64,000 nt of DNA from a bacterium (GTDB lineage Bacteria; CSSED10-310; JAFGSJ01): NCBI GenBank assembly GCA_016934675.1, contig JAFGSJ010000065.1:1-64000 (forward strand), in the 5' to 3' direction. A program made the translations under genes and the position numbers. Below, in pieces: positions 9,212 through 18,565 of the stretch (position 1 is its first letter; the number at the start of each line of letters is the position of its first letter). The notes beneath the pieces were generated by a model, which saw nothing but the letters and a program-made list of their open reading frames with translations, searched no databases and had not been told where the DNA came from.

Positions 9212-9241
9212 TTGACAGTCGGGCTGTTTTTCCCTTATTCT
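9212..9241 (+). promoter_or_regulatory. Promoter of mraZ-ftsW
   Basis: TTGACA (9212-9217), 18 bases, TATTCT (9236-9241). The transcript would begin about 17 bases before the mraZ start. Confidence 0.55.
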
Positions 9242-9264
9242 GTAGCAAAATGGAGTGAGATGTA

Positions 9265-9792
9265 ATGAAAACCCAAAATGATCAACTGGAAGTGGCCTTG
9301 CAGTATCCGGGGTTCCGAGGACGGTACGATCACAGTATCGATGATCGGGGTCGGCTGGTTCTGCCAGTATTATATCGCCGGGTATTCGAGCTTCACTATC
9401 AATCATTACGGATTTATCTGACCCGTGACAGTGAGCGATATTTAATTGTTTATCCGTTATCAGTCTGGGCAGAACATGAGCAGGAAATGATCGAGCATGT
9501 GCGGTATTCGAAGACGATCAAAGAGCAGCTCTTTCTTTCATCGTATTATGGTTTGGAGACCGCTCTTGATTCTGCGGGTCGTCTGCTGGTGCCTCGTTCT
9601 TTTCGAGAAGAAACGGGTTTGGCGAGTGAGATTGTAATCATCGGCAAAATCAATCATTTTGAGATTTGGGACCGAAAACAGGCGGAAGATTATGCCAAAT
9701 CACTAGCGTCATTTGATGCCGAGGTCCGGCTGGCAGAAATAGGTGAACAGGTACGTTTAAGCCGTGATAAGCACGACGAGTCAGGTAAGTAA
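9265..9792 (+). CDS. mraZ: MraZ, transcriptional regulator of the division/cell-wall cluster
   Basis: A 175-residue MraZ with the two expected SpoVT/AbrB-like halves: FRGRYDHSIDDRGRLVLP near residues 17-34 and ALDSAGRLLVPRSFREETGL near 99-118, followed by IIGKINHFEIWDR. MraZ binds repeats upstream of its own operon. It is somewhat longer than the usual ~145-150 residues because of a short N-terminal extension and a charged C-terminal tail. GGAG precedes the ATG. Only ftsW follows; mraW/rsmH, ftsL, ftsI and the mur genes are absent here. Confidence 0.9.
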   Translation: MKTQNDQLEVALQYPGFRGRYDHSIDDRGRLVLPVLYRRVFELHYQSLRIYLTRDSERYLIVYPLSVWAEHEQEMIEHVRYSKTIKEQLFLSSYYGLETALDSAGRLLVPRSFREETGLASEIVIIGKINHFEIWDRKQAEDYAKSLASFDAEVRLAEIGEQVRLSRDKHDESGK

Positions 9793-9858
9793 GGGAGTGG
9801 AAAAGGGAACGCGGTTTCAAACTCAAAGTAATGAGTAGTATGGTATGGGAGAATTTCA

Positions 9859-10980
9859 ATGCAAAGGGTCCAGGACTATGATCGATATCTTTTGTTGATA
9901 GTAATGATTCTGCTCGGATTTGGGATTATCATGATTTACTCGTCGAGCGCGATCTATGCCGGTGATCGTTTTGACAATCCGGATCATTTTCTGACTCGAC
10001 AATTAATTTGGCTCTTTTTTGGATTGAGTTCCTTGATACTATTTTTAAAGCTTGATTACCGTTACTTACGAGTGTTTACATATAGTGGTATGCTTTTATG
10101 TTTTTTGGCATTGGTCCTGGTATTAAACGATAATTATGGGCTCGAGGTCAATGGTGCTCGGCGCTGGTTATCTTTTGGTTTCATGAACTGTCAGCCTTCA
10201 GAATTCGCCAAGCTACTTCTGACCTTATTTCTGGCGTGTTATCTGGCCAAGAACCGGGAACGTCTCCACGAATTCAAGAAAACGCTTATGCCCATGTTTG
10301 TCATCGTGGTTATTTATGTGCTGTTAATAGCCCTGGAGCCTGATTTGGGCACGGTCGTGATCATCACAGGTATTTTATTCAGCATGCTTTTTCTGGCAGG
10401 ATTCAGAATCTGGTATCTGGCAGCGATCATTGTGCCGTTGGTCCCGTTTATGGGTCTGGTTTTTTGGTGTTTTCCCCATGCACGGGTTCGGATTCTGACC
10501 TTTTTGAATCCTGAGCTCGATCCGTTAGGGAGTGGTTTTCATCTGATCCAATCCAAGATTGGTATCGGTTGTGGCGGAATATCAGGTAGCGGTTTCGGTT
10601 ACAGTATCCAGAAATTGGGCTATTTGCCCGAGCCTCACACGGATTTCATTTATTCGGTTTTATGTGAAGAATTAGGTTTTGTGGGCGGTATTGTGATCAT
10701 AATTCTCTTCGGTCTGTTCATATGGCGTGGTATGCGGATAGCCCTCAGGGCGAACGATTTTTATGGTTCACTTCTGGCCGCGGGCATTACCACCCTGATC
10801 AGCCTGCAGGCGTTCGTTAATCTGGCCGTGGTAATGGGAATGCTCCCGACCAAGGGCCTGGCCTTACCATTCATTAGTTTCGGTGGTTCCAATCTTTTGA
10901 CTAATCTGACGGCGATCGGGATACTGCTCAATATTTCCGACACTTCGCGCGGAGTACATCAAAAATTGGTGGGAGAGTGA
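9859..10980 (+). CDS. ftsW: FtsW/RodA-family (SEDS) peptidoglycan glycosyltransferase, probably FtsW
   Basis: A 373-residue polytopic inner-membrane protein with about ten hydrophobic segments. SEDS proteins polymerise lipid II; FtsW does so at the septum with FtsI. Visible motifs: IMIYSSSA near the N-terminus, NGARRWLSFG, QPSEFAKL, EPDLGT, PEPHTDFIYSVLCEELGF and LPTKGLALPFISFGGSNL. These favour FtsW over RodA, as does linkage to mraZ, but the choice between them is not certain. GGGAG lies before the ATG, 66 bp after mraZ. It converges on glgA. Confidence 0.87.
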   Translation: MQRVQDYDRYLLLIVMILLGFGIIMIYSSSAIYAGDRFDNPDHFLTRQLIWLFFGLSSLILFLKLDYRYLRVFTYSGMLLCFLALVLVLNDNYGLEVNGARRWLSFGFMNCQPSEFAKLLLTLFLACYLAKNRERLHEFKKTLMPMFVIVVIYVLLIALEPDLGTVVIITGILFSMLFLAGFRIWYLAAIIVPLVPFMGLVFWCFPHARVRILTFLNPELDPLGSGFHLIQSKIGIGCGGISGSGFGYSIQKLGYLPEPHTDFIYSVLCEELGFVGGIVIIILFGLFIWRGMRIALRANDFYGSLLAAGITTLISLQAFVNLAVVMGMLPTKGLALPFISFGGSNLLTNLTAIGILLNISDTSRGVHQKLVGE

Positions 10981-11020
10981 TCCCCCGGAAATGCACAAAC
11001 CACTCTTTACCGGGACACAC

Positions 11021-11050
11021 AAACAACTCTTTTCCAAACAACTCTTTTCC
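11021..11050. repeat. Tandem direct repeat, 2 x 15 bp
   Basis: AAACAACTCTTTTCC occurs twice back to back in the short gap between the convergent ftsW and glgA genes; a degenerate third copy may precede it. No function is evident. Confidence 0.6.
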
Positions 11051-11093
11051 AAAAGTACCTTTCAAGAAACACTCAGTGTCCAGCAGGAGTATT

Positions 11094-12587
11094 TCAGCGA
11101 GGAAATAGAGTGATATTCATGATAGCGCGAATATAGAGTTTTTCATATTCACGAGCACTTGTCTGCCAGGAGAAATCCTGGGACATAGCGTTGCGGATGA
11201 GTTGTTTGAAATGGTGCTTGCGATCAAAATAGGTACTGACTGCCCAACCAACCGTATTATAAAGGGCGGCAGGAGTACTGTCATAAAATTTGAAGCCGGT
11301 CCCGTGACCATGCGACTCATTATAATTTCGGACCGTGTCCTCGAGTCCACCGGTAGCATGCACGATGGGTAGAGTGCCATAACGCAAAGAATAAATCTGG
11401 TTGAGACCACAGGGTTCGAAGAGTGAAGGCATCAAGAAGAGATCAGCTCCCGCTTCGATCAGGTGGGCCAACTCATTACTGAATCCGATGTATGAAGCCG
11501 CTCGACCCGGATAGTGCTGGGGTAAATCGCCAAAAAAGTGTTCGAGACTATTTTCACCCGTACCGAGAATAATAAATTGGATCTTCATGTTCCTAAGAAT
11601 GCCATCAATGACTCGAGCAATCAAGTGGAACCCTTTCTGTTCGACGAATCTGCCTATTGCTCCGATCAGGGGCACCTCCGGATCGCGGACAAGCCTGAAC
11701 AGTTTTTGAAGTTCTCGTTTGCACACTTTCTTTCCCCGCAAATCATCACGTGAATAATGGCTGGGGATAAAGGGATCGGTTTCAGGGGACCAGGTTTCAT
11801 AGTCGACCCCGTTCAGCACACCGGTGAAATTGGCACCCTTGCGGTAGAGCTGGCTTGATAAACCGGCACTATGATTGAGTTGACGGACCTCGAACGAATA
11901 CGTCGGCGAAACGGTATTGACCATATCGGCAAAAGAAATCCCGCCCTTTAGCATATTCAACTGATCATAGCTTTCGAACTGGTTCGCATTGAAATGCTCC
12001 CAAGACAAGCCAAGTGTAGGTATCAGATTTTTCGGGTATATTCCTTGATAGGACATGTTATGGATCGTCAGTAATGAGGCGGCTTGCCCGACTGCAGGAT
12101 CATTCCAGGCCCAGGTTTTAAGATACGCAGCGATCAATGCGGTCGGCCAATCGTGGATATGAATGATATCAGGTTCGAATGACAGATAGGCACATAAACG
12201 CAGAGCTATCTTACACAGGAAGCCGAAACGGAGCGGGTTATCACCATAATCACGCAGGCTATGATCGTGATAGATACCCTCACGATCAAAATAATGATCA
12301 TGCTCGACAAAATAAATCGGAAACGCACTCGGTCCTTCGAAAACTCTGATGGCACACCACTCGATGCTCGAACCCATGATCGTATCGAGAGGATCAGGGA
12401 AGGCACGCGTGGGAAAATCGCCCTCCCTGACACAACGATAATAGGGAATAATGACCCGAACATCATGCCCCAGTTCTTGAAGAGCTTTGGGCAGAGAACC
12501 GACAACATCAGCCAGACCGCCGGTTTTCGCAAAAGGGTCCATCTCTGAAGCGACCATAAGTATCCGTAATGTGACAGGGTCTGGCAT
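11094..12587 (-). CDS. glgA: Glycogen synthase (ADP-glucose type, GT5)
   Basis: A 497-residue GT-B glycosyltransferase that extends alpha-1,4-glucan using a nucleotide-glucose donor. The N-terminal donor site KTGGLADVVGSLP is at about residue 21, the GT5 segment HIHDWPTALIA is near 145, and the C-terminal catalytic region SLFEPCGLNQIYSLRYG is near 400. Length is normal for GlgA. No other glycogen gene is nearby. It lies 46 bp behind the chemoreceptor gene on the same strand, so the two may share a transcript. The ribosome site is weak. Confidence 0.93.
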   Translation of the reverse strand: MPDPVTLRILMVASEMDPFAKTGGLADVVGSLPKALQELGHDVRVIIPYYRCVREGDFPTRAFPDPLDTIMGSSIEWCAIRVFEGPSAFPIYFVEHDHYFDREGIYHDHSLRDYGDNPLRFGFLCKIALRLCAYLSFEPDIIHIHDWPTALIAAYLKTWAWNDPAVGQAASLLTIHNMSYQGIYPKNLIPTLGLSWEHFNANQFESYDQLNMLKGGISFADMVNTVSPTYSFEVRQLNHSAGLSSQLYRKGANFTGVLNGVDYETWSPETDPFIPSHYSRDDLRGKKVCKRELQKLFRLVRDPEVPLIGAIGRFVEQKGFHLIARVIDGILRNMKIQFIILGTGENSLEHFFGDLPQHYPGRAASYIGFSNELAHLIEAGADLFLMPSLFEPCGLNQIYSLRYGTLPIVHATGGLEDTVRNYNESHGHGTGFKFYDSTPAALYNTVGWAVSTYFDRKHHFKQLIRNAMSQDFSWQTSAREYEKLYIRAIMNITLFPR

Positions 12588-12633
12588 TATTTCTCTTGTG
12601 ACATGATTATTGGCCCACGAATTGATGGTCCGA

Positions 12634-14616
12634 TCAAGAGTTCATAAGTCTGAAATGAGAGACCGTCTTTTTGAATTCCTCGGAAATCTCATTTATTTTT
12701 TGAGTTATCTCATCAGAATGTTTGGTGGCACCGACGAAATGCTGGACCGTCTCTGATATTTCCTTGAGAGTGTTGACGATCTGATCAAGAGCAATCTGCT
12801 GCTGCGAAGTGCCTGAATCGATCTGCCGAGCTGATTTCCGGGTTTGTTTTGCCCCCGATAAAATAGTCTCTAATACTTCAGAGGTTTCTGCAGCCTGGGT
12901 ATACCCTTCCATGACCCGGTTTGAACTCTGCTCGAATGAAAGCGCCAGTTCCTGTGTAGCCTGGGTGATTTCATTGATCGTCTCTTCAATGTCACGGGTC
13001 TGCTCCACGATCCCCTCAGCCAAACGCCTGATCTCGATGGCGACTATCCCGAAACGTTTGCCCGAATTGCCCTCGGATGATGATGCCTCGAGCGCCGCAT
13101 TGAAAGCAATCAATTTGGTCTGATCGGCAATATTGTTGATGAATTTCAGGACTTCATTGATCTGCTCGACCCGCTTCCTGAGTTTGTTCAATTCAGTGAT
13201 ATTTTCTTCATTACTGATCTTGATCGTCTTCATTCGCTCGAGTGTGGCATTGACATTACCCGCGCCACGCTCGACATCTTTTTCCGTCTCCACGGCTACT
13301 TGAGCAACACCGCTGGCGTTCTTGGCCATCTGACGCGACATGGTCGCAAACTCCTCAACTGTGGCAACGACTTCTGCCACGGCTGCTGCCTGTTGATTGG
13401 CCGTCGAGAAAATCTCCTGCGATATGGCGGTCAACTCAGAGGTGGAATTGTTGAGCTTCTCTGCGTTCTTATGGATATCACTCGTGACCAGATGCAACGT
13501 ATCAAGGAACTCATTGATCATGAGCATGATCTTTCCCAGTTCGTCGCTTTTCAAGATGGTGAGTCGTTTGGTCAGATCACCCCGTTTCGCACCTTCGAGC
13601 AGACCGATTATCTGGGTGATAGGATTGGTAAATGATGCACTGAAAAAGAATGCTGTTATGAGGATCACAACGAGCGCAACGAAAACATACACAAAATACA
13701 GTTTCCTCTGATGATGAAGAGGAGAATACAATTCATCCTCATAAATACCGCTTGCTATCATCCAATCAAGATCGGGATTATAACGAAACATAACGATCTT
13801 TTTGACAATCTGGTTAGTCCCTGGTTTCTTCCAGAGATACGTTATCCGACCATTCTTTTTCTCGATCATCTCCTTGATGAATTCCTTACCGGCCGCATCT
13901 TTCTGATGAAAAAGATTGGCATCTTCCAATTCAGGATGGACCAATACATCCCCGCGGGTATTGATAATGTAAGGATAACCGCTCTCTCCAAGGACCACTG
14001 ATTTCAGATACGGTTTGAAAAAAGCATGTCCGGTCAGGTATTGGAGCTGTCTTTTCGGAATCACCGCACACATTATGCTATCCCACGGTTGATAATAAGT
14101 GAGCCATGCCACGATCTGATGTGCCAGGTCCGATTGCTCAGGTTTATACTGGACATACCCTTTTTTTGTACTAGCAATCATTCTGAGCAGACCGGGTTCG
14201 ATGGGTTGGGGGGTTGACCGGATTTCGCCTGCACCGGACAATAGGCACAGGAAGCCCCCGTTCTTTATAAAATCGTTCTGTTCGCTGTTCAGGTAATTGA
14301 TGGCCTGTTGACGTGCTTCCGCACTAACAAGACTACCCCGTTCAACCTGGCGGTCATACATGTCACAGACAGAACGTCCATGATCAGACTGGGCTTTCAG
14401 ATATGCCTGGACCGCATTTTCAAAAGATAGTATGGTCGTTTGAAGAATAGTGTCCGTATAACAACGTAACTCTCTTTGGGCCATGTCTTCAATGTCAGTT
14501 GCCAACTCTGTATAATTGAACAGACTACTGACCAACAATAGCACAGCAACGATACTGCCGAACCATAAAAACAGTTTCCAACGAATCGTAATCGTTCCTT
14601 GTTTCTTCAAACTCAT
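12634..14616 (-). CDS. Methyl-accepting chemotaxis protein with periplasmic Cache-type sensor
   Basis: A 660-residue receptor. TM1 is at about residues 13-32, a periplasmic Cache-like ligand domain covers about 33-305 (GESGYPYIINTRGDVLVHP is typical), TM2 is near 308-330, and a HAMP domain follows (TNPITQIIGLLEGAKRGDLT). The cytoplasmic signalling coiled coil has the hairpin tip IADQTKLIAFNAALEAS, where Lys replaces the more common Asn after QT. A ribosome site GAGGAAG precedes the ATG. It is the only receptor in the window and a possible input for the che operon 23 kb away. Confidence 0.92.
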   Translation of the reverse strand: MSLKKQGTITIRWKLFLWFGSIVAVLLLVSSLFNYTELATDIEDMAQRELRCYTDTILQTTILSFENAVQAYLKAQSDHGRSVCDMYDRQVERGSLVSAEARQQAINYLNSEQNDFIKNGGFLCLLSGAGEIRSTPQPIEPGLLRMIASTKKGYVQYKPEQSDLAHQIVAWLTYYQPWDSIMCAVIPKRQLQYLTGHAFFKPYLKSVVLGESGYPYIINTRGDVLVHPELEDANLFHQKDAAGKEFIKEMIEKKNGRITYLWKKPGTNQIVKKIVMFRYNPDLDWMIASGIYEDELYSPLHHQRKLYFVYVFVALVVILITAFFFSASFTNPITQIIGLLEGAKRGDLTKRLTILKSDELGKIMLMINEFLDTLHLVTSDIHKNAEKLNNSTSELTAISQEIFSTANQQAAAVAEVVATVEEFATMSRQMAKNASGVAQVAVETEKDVERGAGNVNATLERMKTIKISNEENITELNKLRKRVEQINEVLKFINNIADQTKLIAFNAALEASSSEGNSGKRFGIVAIEIRRLAEGIVEQTRDIEETINEITQATQELALSFEQSSNRVMEGYTQAAETSEVLETILSGAKQTRKSARQIDSGTSQQQIALDQIVNTLKEISETVQHFVGATKHSDEITQKINEISEEFKKTVSHFRLMNS

Positions 14617-14702
14617 GCTCGTCTCTTCCTCTCACATAGCCTCGATGACTTTTGCTTTTCCTGACTCCATCAGATATCGCTCTCTGTCAGTCTTTCCTTC
14701 AA

Positions 14703-14730
14703 TCTATAACGAAATGAGTGTCGTCGTCAA
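14703..14730 (-). promoter_or_regulatory. Putative promoter of the chemoreceptor gene
   Basis: Minus strand TTGACG (14725-14730), 16 bases, TATAGA (14703-14708), about 85 bases before the start codon. Confidence 0.45.
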
Positions 14731-14797
14731 TACAAAAAAGCATAGCGATCAAGAAGGACACAGAAAAATGTGATCATTGGATGGAATGAAACAAGGA

Positions 14798-15619
14798 TCA
14801 ACTTGACTTAATCAAATCAAGGAAGGTTTTAAGTGTGGTCTTCTTACGGACCGAGCGAGTATACAACTGCGAACCGAAAATGGCTGTAGCAGCATGACCG
14901 GCCAATAAATCAAAGAGATTGTGATCGATCATGGAGAAACCTGTTTTCTGAGCAAATAGCTTATATATACTGATCACGGCTATGACTTCATTCTTTATCT
15001 TCAGAGGTATTACTGCCAGAGGTTCATGTGTCAAACGCTGCTGAATGATATCGCGAGCGTAAAAACCCTGCTTCGTTTCCAGGACCGTTCCAATGATGCC
15101 CTCCCCGAACGCAATCTCCTCCTTCATGGCTACGTTGTTGCCTTCTGAAGCAGCCCGAAGCAACATCTGCTCATCCGTATCGACCAAATAAAGAGCAAAT
15201 TCCTCGGCGCCGACAAGATTCATGACAATTTCCATGACAATTTGAAGCGTTTCATTGAAATCAAGCGTAGAATGAAGTTGATACGAGGCTATATACAAAT
15301 TGGCAAGATTGTTATTCTGCTCTTCAACCCGGATAAACTGTTCAGCAAAATTGACGTTCTCTCTCTGGACTCTTTCATATCGTTCATTCAGGTTGATGAG
15401 CTGCTCCTCGAGGTCCATTATCTTTTCCTGAATCACCTCGACCCGCTGATCGACCTGATCATCACTTGAACCGACCAGTTGCTCGAGATACTCGATCCTG
15501 GTCTTGTAACGCACATTTGCCCGAATTAACTCCTCGATATGCTTTTTGCCTAAATCTATCTTGGTTAAAAAGTCGCTACTTTGATCAATTAGTTTCTGTT
15601 TACTATAGGGCTGATCCAT
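14798..15619 (-). CDS. Coiled-coil plus GAF-domain protein
   Basis: A 273-residue soluble protein. Residues about 20-105 are a long heptad-rich coiled coil; about 115-255 is a GAF domain (LQIVMEIVMNLVGAEEFALYLVD ... AVIPLKIKNEVIAVISIY, in two separate strands). GAF domains bind small ligands or mediate signalling contacts; no output domain is present, so it probably acts through a partner. The ATG at 15619 is preceded by GAGGT. A longer frame starting further upstream would begin inside the promoter at 15660-15688 and is unlikely. It sits just upstream of the chemoreceptor on the same strand, which suggests, without proving, a sensory link. Confidence 0.8.
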   Translation of the reverse strand: MDQPYSKQKLIDQSSDFLTKIDLGKKHIEELIRANVRYKTRIEYLEQLVGSSDDQVDQRVEVIQEKIMDLEEQLINLNERYERVQRENVNFAEQFIRVEEQNNNLANLYIASYQLHSTLDFNETLQIVMEIVMNLVGAEEFALYLVDTDEQMLLRAASEGNNVAMKEEIAFGEGIIGTVLETKQGFYARDIIQQRLTHEPLAVIPLKIKNEVIAVISIYKLFAQKTGFSMIDHNLFDLLAGHAATAIFGSQLYTRSVRKKTTLKTFLDLIKSS

Positions 15620-15659
15620 GTAGACCTCACAAGTCCTTCCCTTTTTCAAATCTGAACTC

Positions 15660-15688
15660 CTTATACACAATCCGTCTCCAAATGTCAA
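15660..15688 (-). promoter_or_regulatory. Sigma-70-type promoter of the GAF-protein gene
   Basis: Minus strand TTGACA (15683-15688), 17 bases, TATAAG (15660-15665). It supports the start codon at 15619. Confidence 0.75.
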
Positions 15689-15851
15689 GCTCTTTTTTTC
15701 TCGAAAAAGTGAAACCCGTACATGTAGACACCGGATTCAAGGAGATCAATCAATGCGAATAATCCGGCATTAAGCATGTCCACAGGCAATAGCGAGCTTC
15801 TGTCCCGTCATTTCACCCACCACGTATTCATAGAAATCGCACTGAGAGTGC

Positions 15852-15879
15852 TTGACTTTTTGGAAAAAACCCCTAAAAT
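15852..15879 (+). promoter_or_regulatory. Promoter of the HU-family gene
   Basis: TTGACT (15852-15857), 16 bases, TAAAAT (15874-15879), about 45 bases upstream of the HU start. Confidence 0.6.
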
Positions 15880-15931
15880 AAAGCTAACTCATTAGCTCTA
15901 CTCCAGGCAACGATATGAGGAGGCAGTATTT

Positions 15932-16207
15932 ATGACAAAAATCGGTTTAATCAATAAATTAGCAAAAGAAGCGGGCATTACGGTAGCTGAAGCACGGATC
16001 GTTGTCAACACTTTCTTTTCATCGATTACGGAAGCCCTCTCGAATGGTGATAAAGTGGAATTACGCGGTTTTGGGACTTTCGCCAATCACATGAAAAAAG
16101 CCCGTATCGGTCGGAATCCAAAGACCGGCGATAAAGTTACAATCCCCAATAAACGTGTTCCCCATTTCAAACCGGGTCGGAAACTCAAGGATTATATTGA
16201 TCTGTAA
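15932..16207 (+). CDS. HU-family DNA-binding protein
   Basis: A 91-residue histone-like nucleoid protein that bends DNA as a dimer. It shows the HU/IHF family signature: KVELRGFGTF in the body and the arm region RIGRNPKTGDKVTIPNKRVPHFKPGRKLKD. It starts MTKIGLINKLAKEAG as HU proteins do. GAGGAGG precedes the ATG. Whether it is closer to HU or to an IHF subunit cannot be decided from this alone. Its only neighbour downstream, selB, converges on it. Confidence 0.95.
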   Translation: MTKIGLINKLAKEAGITVAEARIVVNTFFSSITEALSNGDKVELRGFGTFANHMKKARIGRNPKTGDKVTIPNKRVPHFKPGRKLKDYIDL

Positions 16208-16366
16208 CGCATGGGTCTCTATTGTGCATGAGCACAGGTCATACAATTGATACTCGTCTTTACAAGCAAAGCGGTCTTTTTGTTTCAATCCCTCTCTTAC
16301 TGTAGAGGAATCCTACTCTCGACTCGAATCTGTGGTGCTTTTGTTTTCATTAATCAACGTGCGCAG

Positions 16367-18295
16367 CTATGTTCTTGAAGCATGAAGCTGACGGTAGTCT
16401 TCCTTGCGTTCAGTGATGGCGATGGCATCGAGGTATTCGAGCAGCGGTATGGCAAATTTGCGTGAATAGCCAAACAAGTTCTTGACATCTGCAACAGTCA
16501 ATTTGCTGGATGATCGAAAGAAATCGTGGATGCGGGTAATAATCTCATCCATAAGTTCCCGGGTGAAAACAAGGTTTGGTTTCACTATAATGATTTGCTC
16601 AGATTCCACCATCATTTTCAACATGACATCCACCTTTTTACGGGACTCGCCTGTTTCATCCACAAGCTCTGCCATGGTCGGGACCTCAAACTGACGGCTT
16701 TTTAATATCGCGGTAATATGGTCGAACAACTTACGTTCATCGGGCTTCATCTGCACGGAATGGTCAATCGAACACAGTTTATCACCGGTCTGTTGAATGC
16801 GACCGTCACGAAGCAAATGTTCAAGAACATTATTGAAAACCGAGACAGGTAAAAAGGTAAATGAAGAACGAAGTTCCTCCTTGCTGATCCCGGAACGTAA
16901 TCTGTTCTGTTCAAGGTAATTTTTGATGTGATCAAAAATTGATGCTTTCAGTTTCTCCAGATTTTCATTGTCAAGAACGGTCGTATAATCCCGATCCAGT
17001 GAATGAAGCTGCTTTTCCGCTATGGCTTCCTTGATCTGGTCCAGAATAGGCTCACGCTGATAACCCAACTGTCTGATCAGGGAGTTGATCGAGCTACCTT
17101 TAATTCCGGACATGTTCACCAAAGTGTTGATCTGTTCAGGCAGGGCTGCCCTTTCCAGAATTTCGAGGCTGCTCTTATCTTTTTCATTGATATTATTTCT
17201 CTTGGGAGGAGTGACATGGATAATCGTGCCGCCCGCAATGGTCTGCAGCGGTGAATATGAACGAAGCACAAAACGATCGCCTGTCAGGGCAACAATGGGT
17301 TCTTCCAGTCGGATCTGGATCAAACTGGAAGAGCCTGGTTCAATCTGATCGGATTCAAGCGGGACCACTCGGGCCATGATTTCCGCCGTGCCACAATGGA
17401 AACGAACGCGGGAACGATACTTGAGTGGGTGAGGCGCATCCGCAAGCATGATCAGTCGTGCATCGAGCATCATTGTCGTTTGAAAAGAATCGGGAGCACA
17501 TAACGTATGACCGCGAATAACCGTTTGTTTTTCTATGCCATGAACATTGACGGCGACCCTTTGGCCGGCCCAGGCCCGTTCGACATTGTCATGATGAACC
17601 TGCAGCGTCCGAACACGGCTATCGCTTTCGCCCGGCAGGATGGATACAAAATCGCCCGTGGAAATTGATCCAGCTAGGATCGTTCCGGTCAAAACCGTGC
17701 CAAAACCTTTTATGGTAAATGAACGATCGATCGGCATCCGGAAATTCTTCGGTTCAAACCGCGTCCGCAGCTTTGGGACCATGTTAGCCAGCGTCTCGAT
17801 CAGGGCCGGAATGCCCTCGCCCGTAATCGATGAAACCGGCAGGATCGGCGCATCCTCTAAAAATGTGCCTTTGACCAAAAGCTCGATCTCAGCCATCACC
17901 AATACAAGCCAGTCCTCATCTACCAAATCACTCTTGGTCACTACAACAAGACCGGCTTGTATCCCCAGCAATTGACAGATATGCAGATGCTCGATGGTTT
18001 GAGGCATGACACCTGCATCAGCGGCTATGACCAACAGGACGAAATCGATACCGGTTGCTCCCGAGAGCATATTGCGAATGAAACGTTCATGACCCGGAAC
18101 ATCAACAATCCCGACTCGATTGCCCTCGGGTAAGTCAAGATAGGCAAAACCAAGGTCGATAGTAATGCCTCTCTCCTTCTCTTCTTTGAGCCTGTCCGGA
18201 TCGATCCCGGTCAATTTCCTGATCAGCTCTGTCTTACCATGATCAATATGACCGGCAGTCCCAACGATGACATAATGCATCCCGGTGTCCGACAT
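16367..18295 (-). CDS. selB: Selenocysteine-specific elongation factor SelB
   Basis: A 642-residue GTPase that delivers selenocysteyl-tRNA to UGA codons followed by a SECIS hairpin. The EF-Tu-like G domain has GHIDHGKTE, DVPGHERFIRNM and TKSD; the threonine-containing switch is ERGITIDLGFAY. Two beta-barrel domains follow, then the long C-terminal winged-helix region (about residues 380-640) that binds the SECIS, which distinguishes it from EF-Tu. The ATG at 18295 is preceded by GAGGG; the frame is open further upstream but family similarity begins here. selA, selD and the selC tRNA are not in the window. Confidence 0.93.
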   Translation of the reverse strand: MSDTGMHYVIVGTAGHIDHGKTELIRKLTGIDPDRLKEEKERGITIDLGFAYLDLPEGNRVGIVDVPGHERFIRNMLSGATGIDFVLLVIAADAGVMPQTIEHLHICQLLGIQAGLVVVTKSDLVDEDWLVLVMAEIELLVKGTFLEDAPILPVSSITGEGIPALIETLANMVPKLRTRFEPKNFRMPIDRSFTIKGFGTVLTGTILAGSISTGDFVSILPGESDSRVRTLQVHHDNVERAWAGQRVAVNVHGIEKQTVIRGHTLCAPDSFQTTMMLDARLIMLADAPHPLKYRSRVRFHCGTAEIMARVVPLESDQIEPGSSSLIQIRLEEPIVALTGDRFVLRSYSPLQTIAGGTIIHVTPPKRNNINEKDKSSLEILERAALPEQINTLVNMSGIKGSSINSLIRQLGYQREPILDQIKEAIAEKQLHSLDRDYTTVLDNENLEKLKASIFDHIKNYLEQNRLRSGISKEELRSSFTFLPVSVFNNVLEHLLRDGRIQQTGDKLCSIDHSVQMKPDERKLFDHITAILKSRQFEVPTMAELVDETGESRKKVDVMLKMMVESEQIIIVKPNLVFTRELMDEIITRIHDFFRSSSKLTVADVKNLFGYSRKFAIPLLEYLDAIAITERKEDYRQLHASRT

Positions 18296-18565
18296 GTTCC
18301 CTCTTTTCCCGAACCGAAACGTTCTTGCCAATAGTATCTGAATAATGGTCCTGGCCATTACTCCTTCTTCTCTATCGCACATGACCGGGACAGTCAATAT
18401 GGATAGCGAGCTTCGGTGCATCTGATTTGATTGCATTGAATCATTTCTCATTATGTAATATGATCATTGTTCAGATTTGATGAGAAAACACACTATGCGG
18501 GAGAATGACCTGTCGTATAGTACAAAATCTTGAGTGTTCATGCGAGTCCACAAAGGGGGAGAGTC

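Larger units (their letters stand above)
8858..9264. other. Divergent intergenic region between pilT-like gene and mraZ
   Basis: No convincing gene; the plus-strand open frame here has low-complexity composition and no ribosome site. On the minus strand an extended -10 (TG-A-TATAAT, 8972-8980) could drive the pilus ATPase gene with a leader of about 110 bases. The plus-strand mraZ promoter is at 9212-9241. Confidence 0.5.

Noticed and set aside
8847-9215. Plus-strand open frame of 122 codons between the pilus ATPase and mraZ
   Set aside because: Starts inside the pilus ATPase gene on the other strand, low-complexity Ser/Leu/Phe-rich product, no ribosome site.
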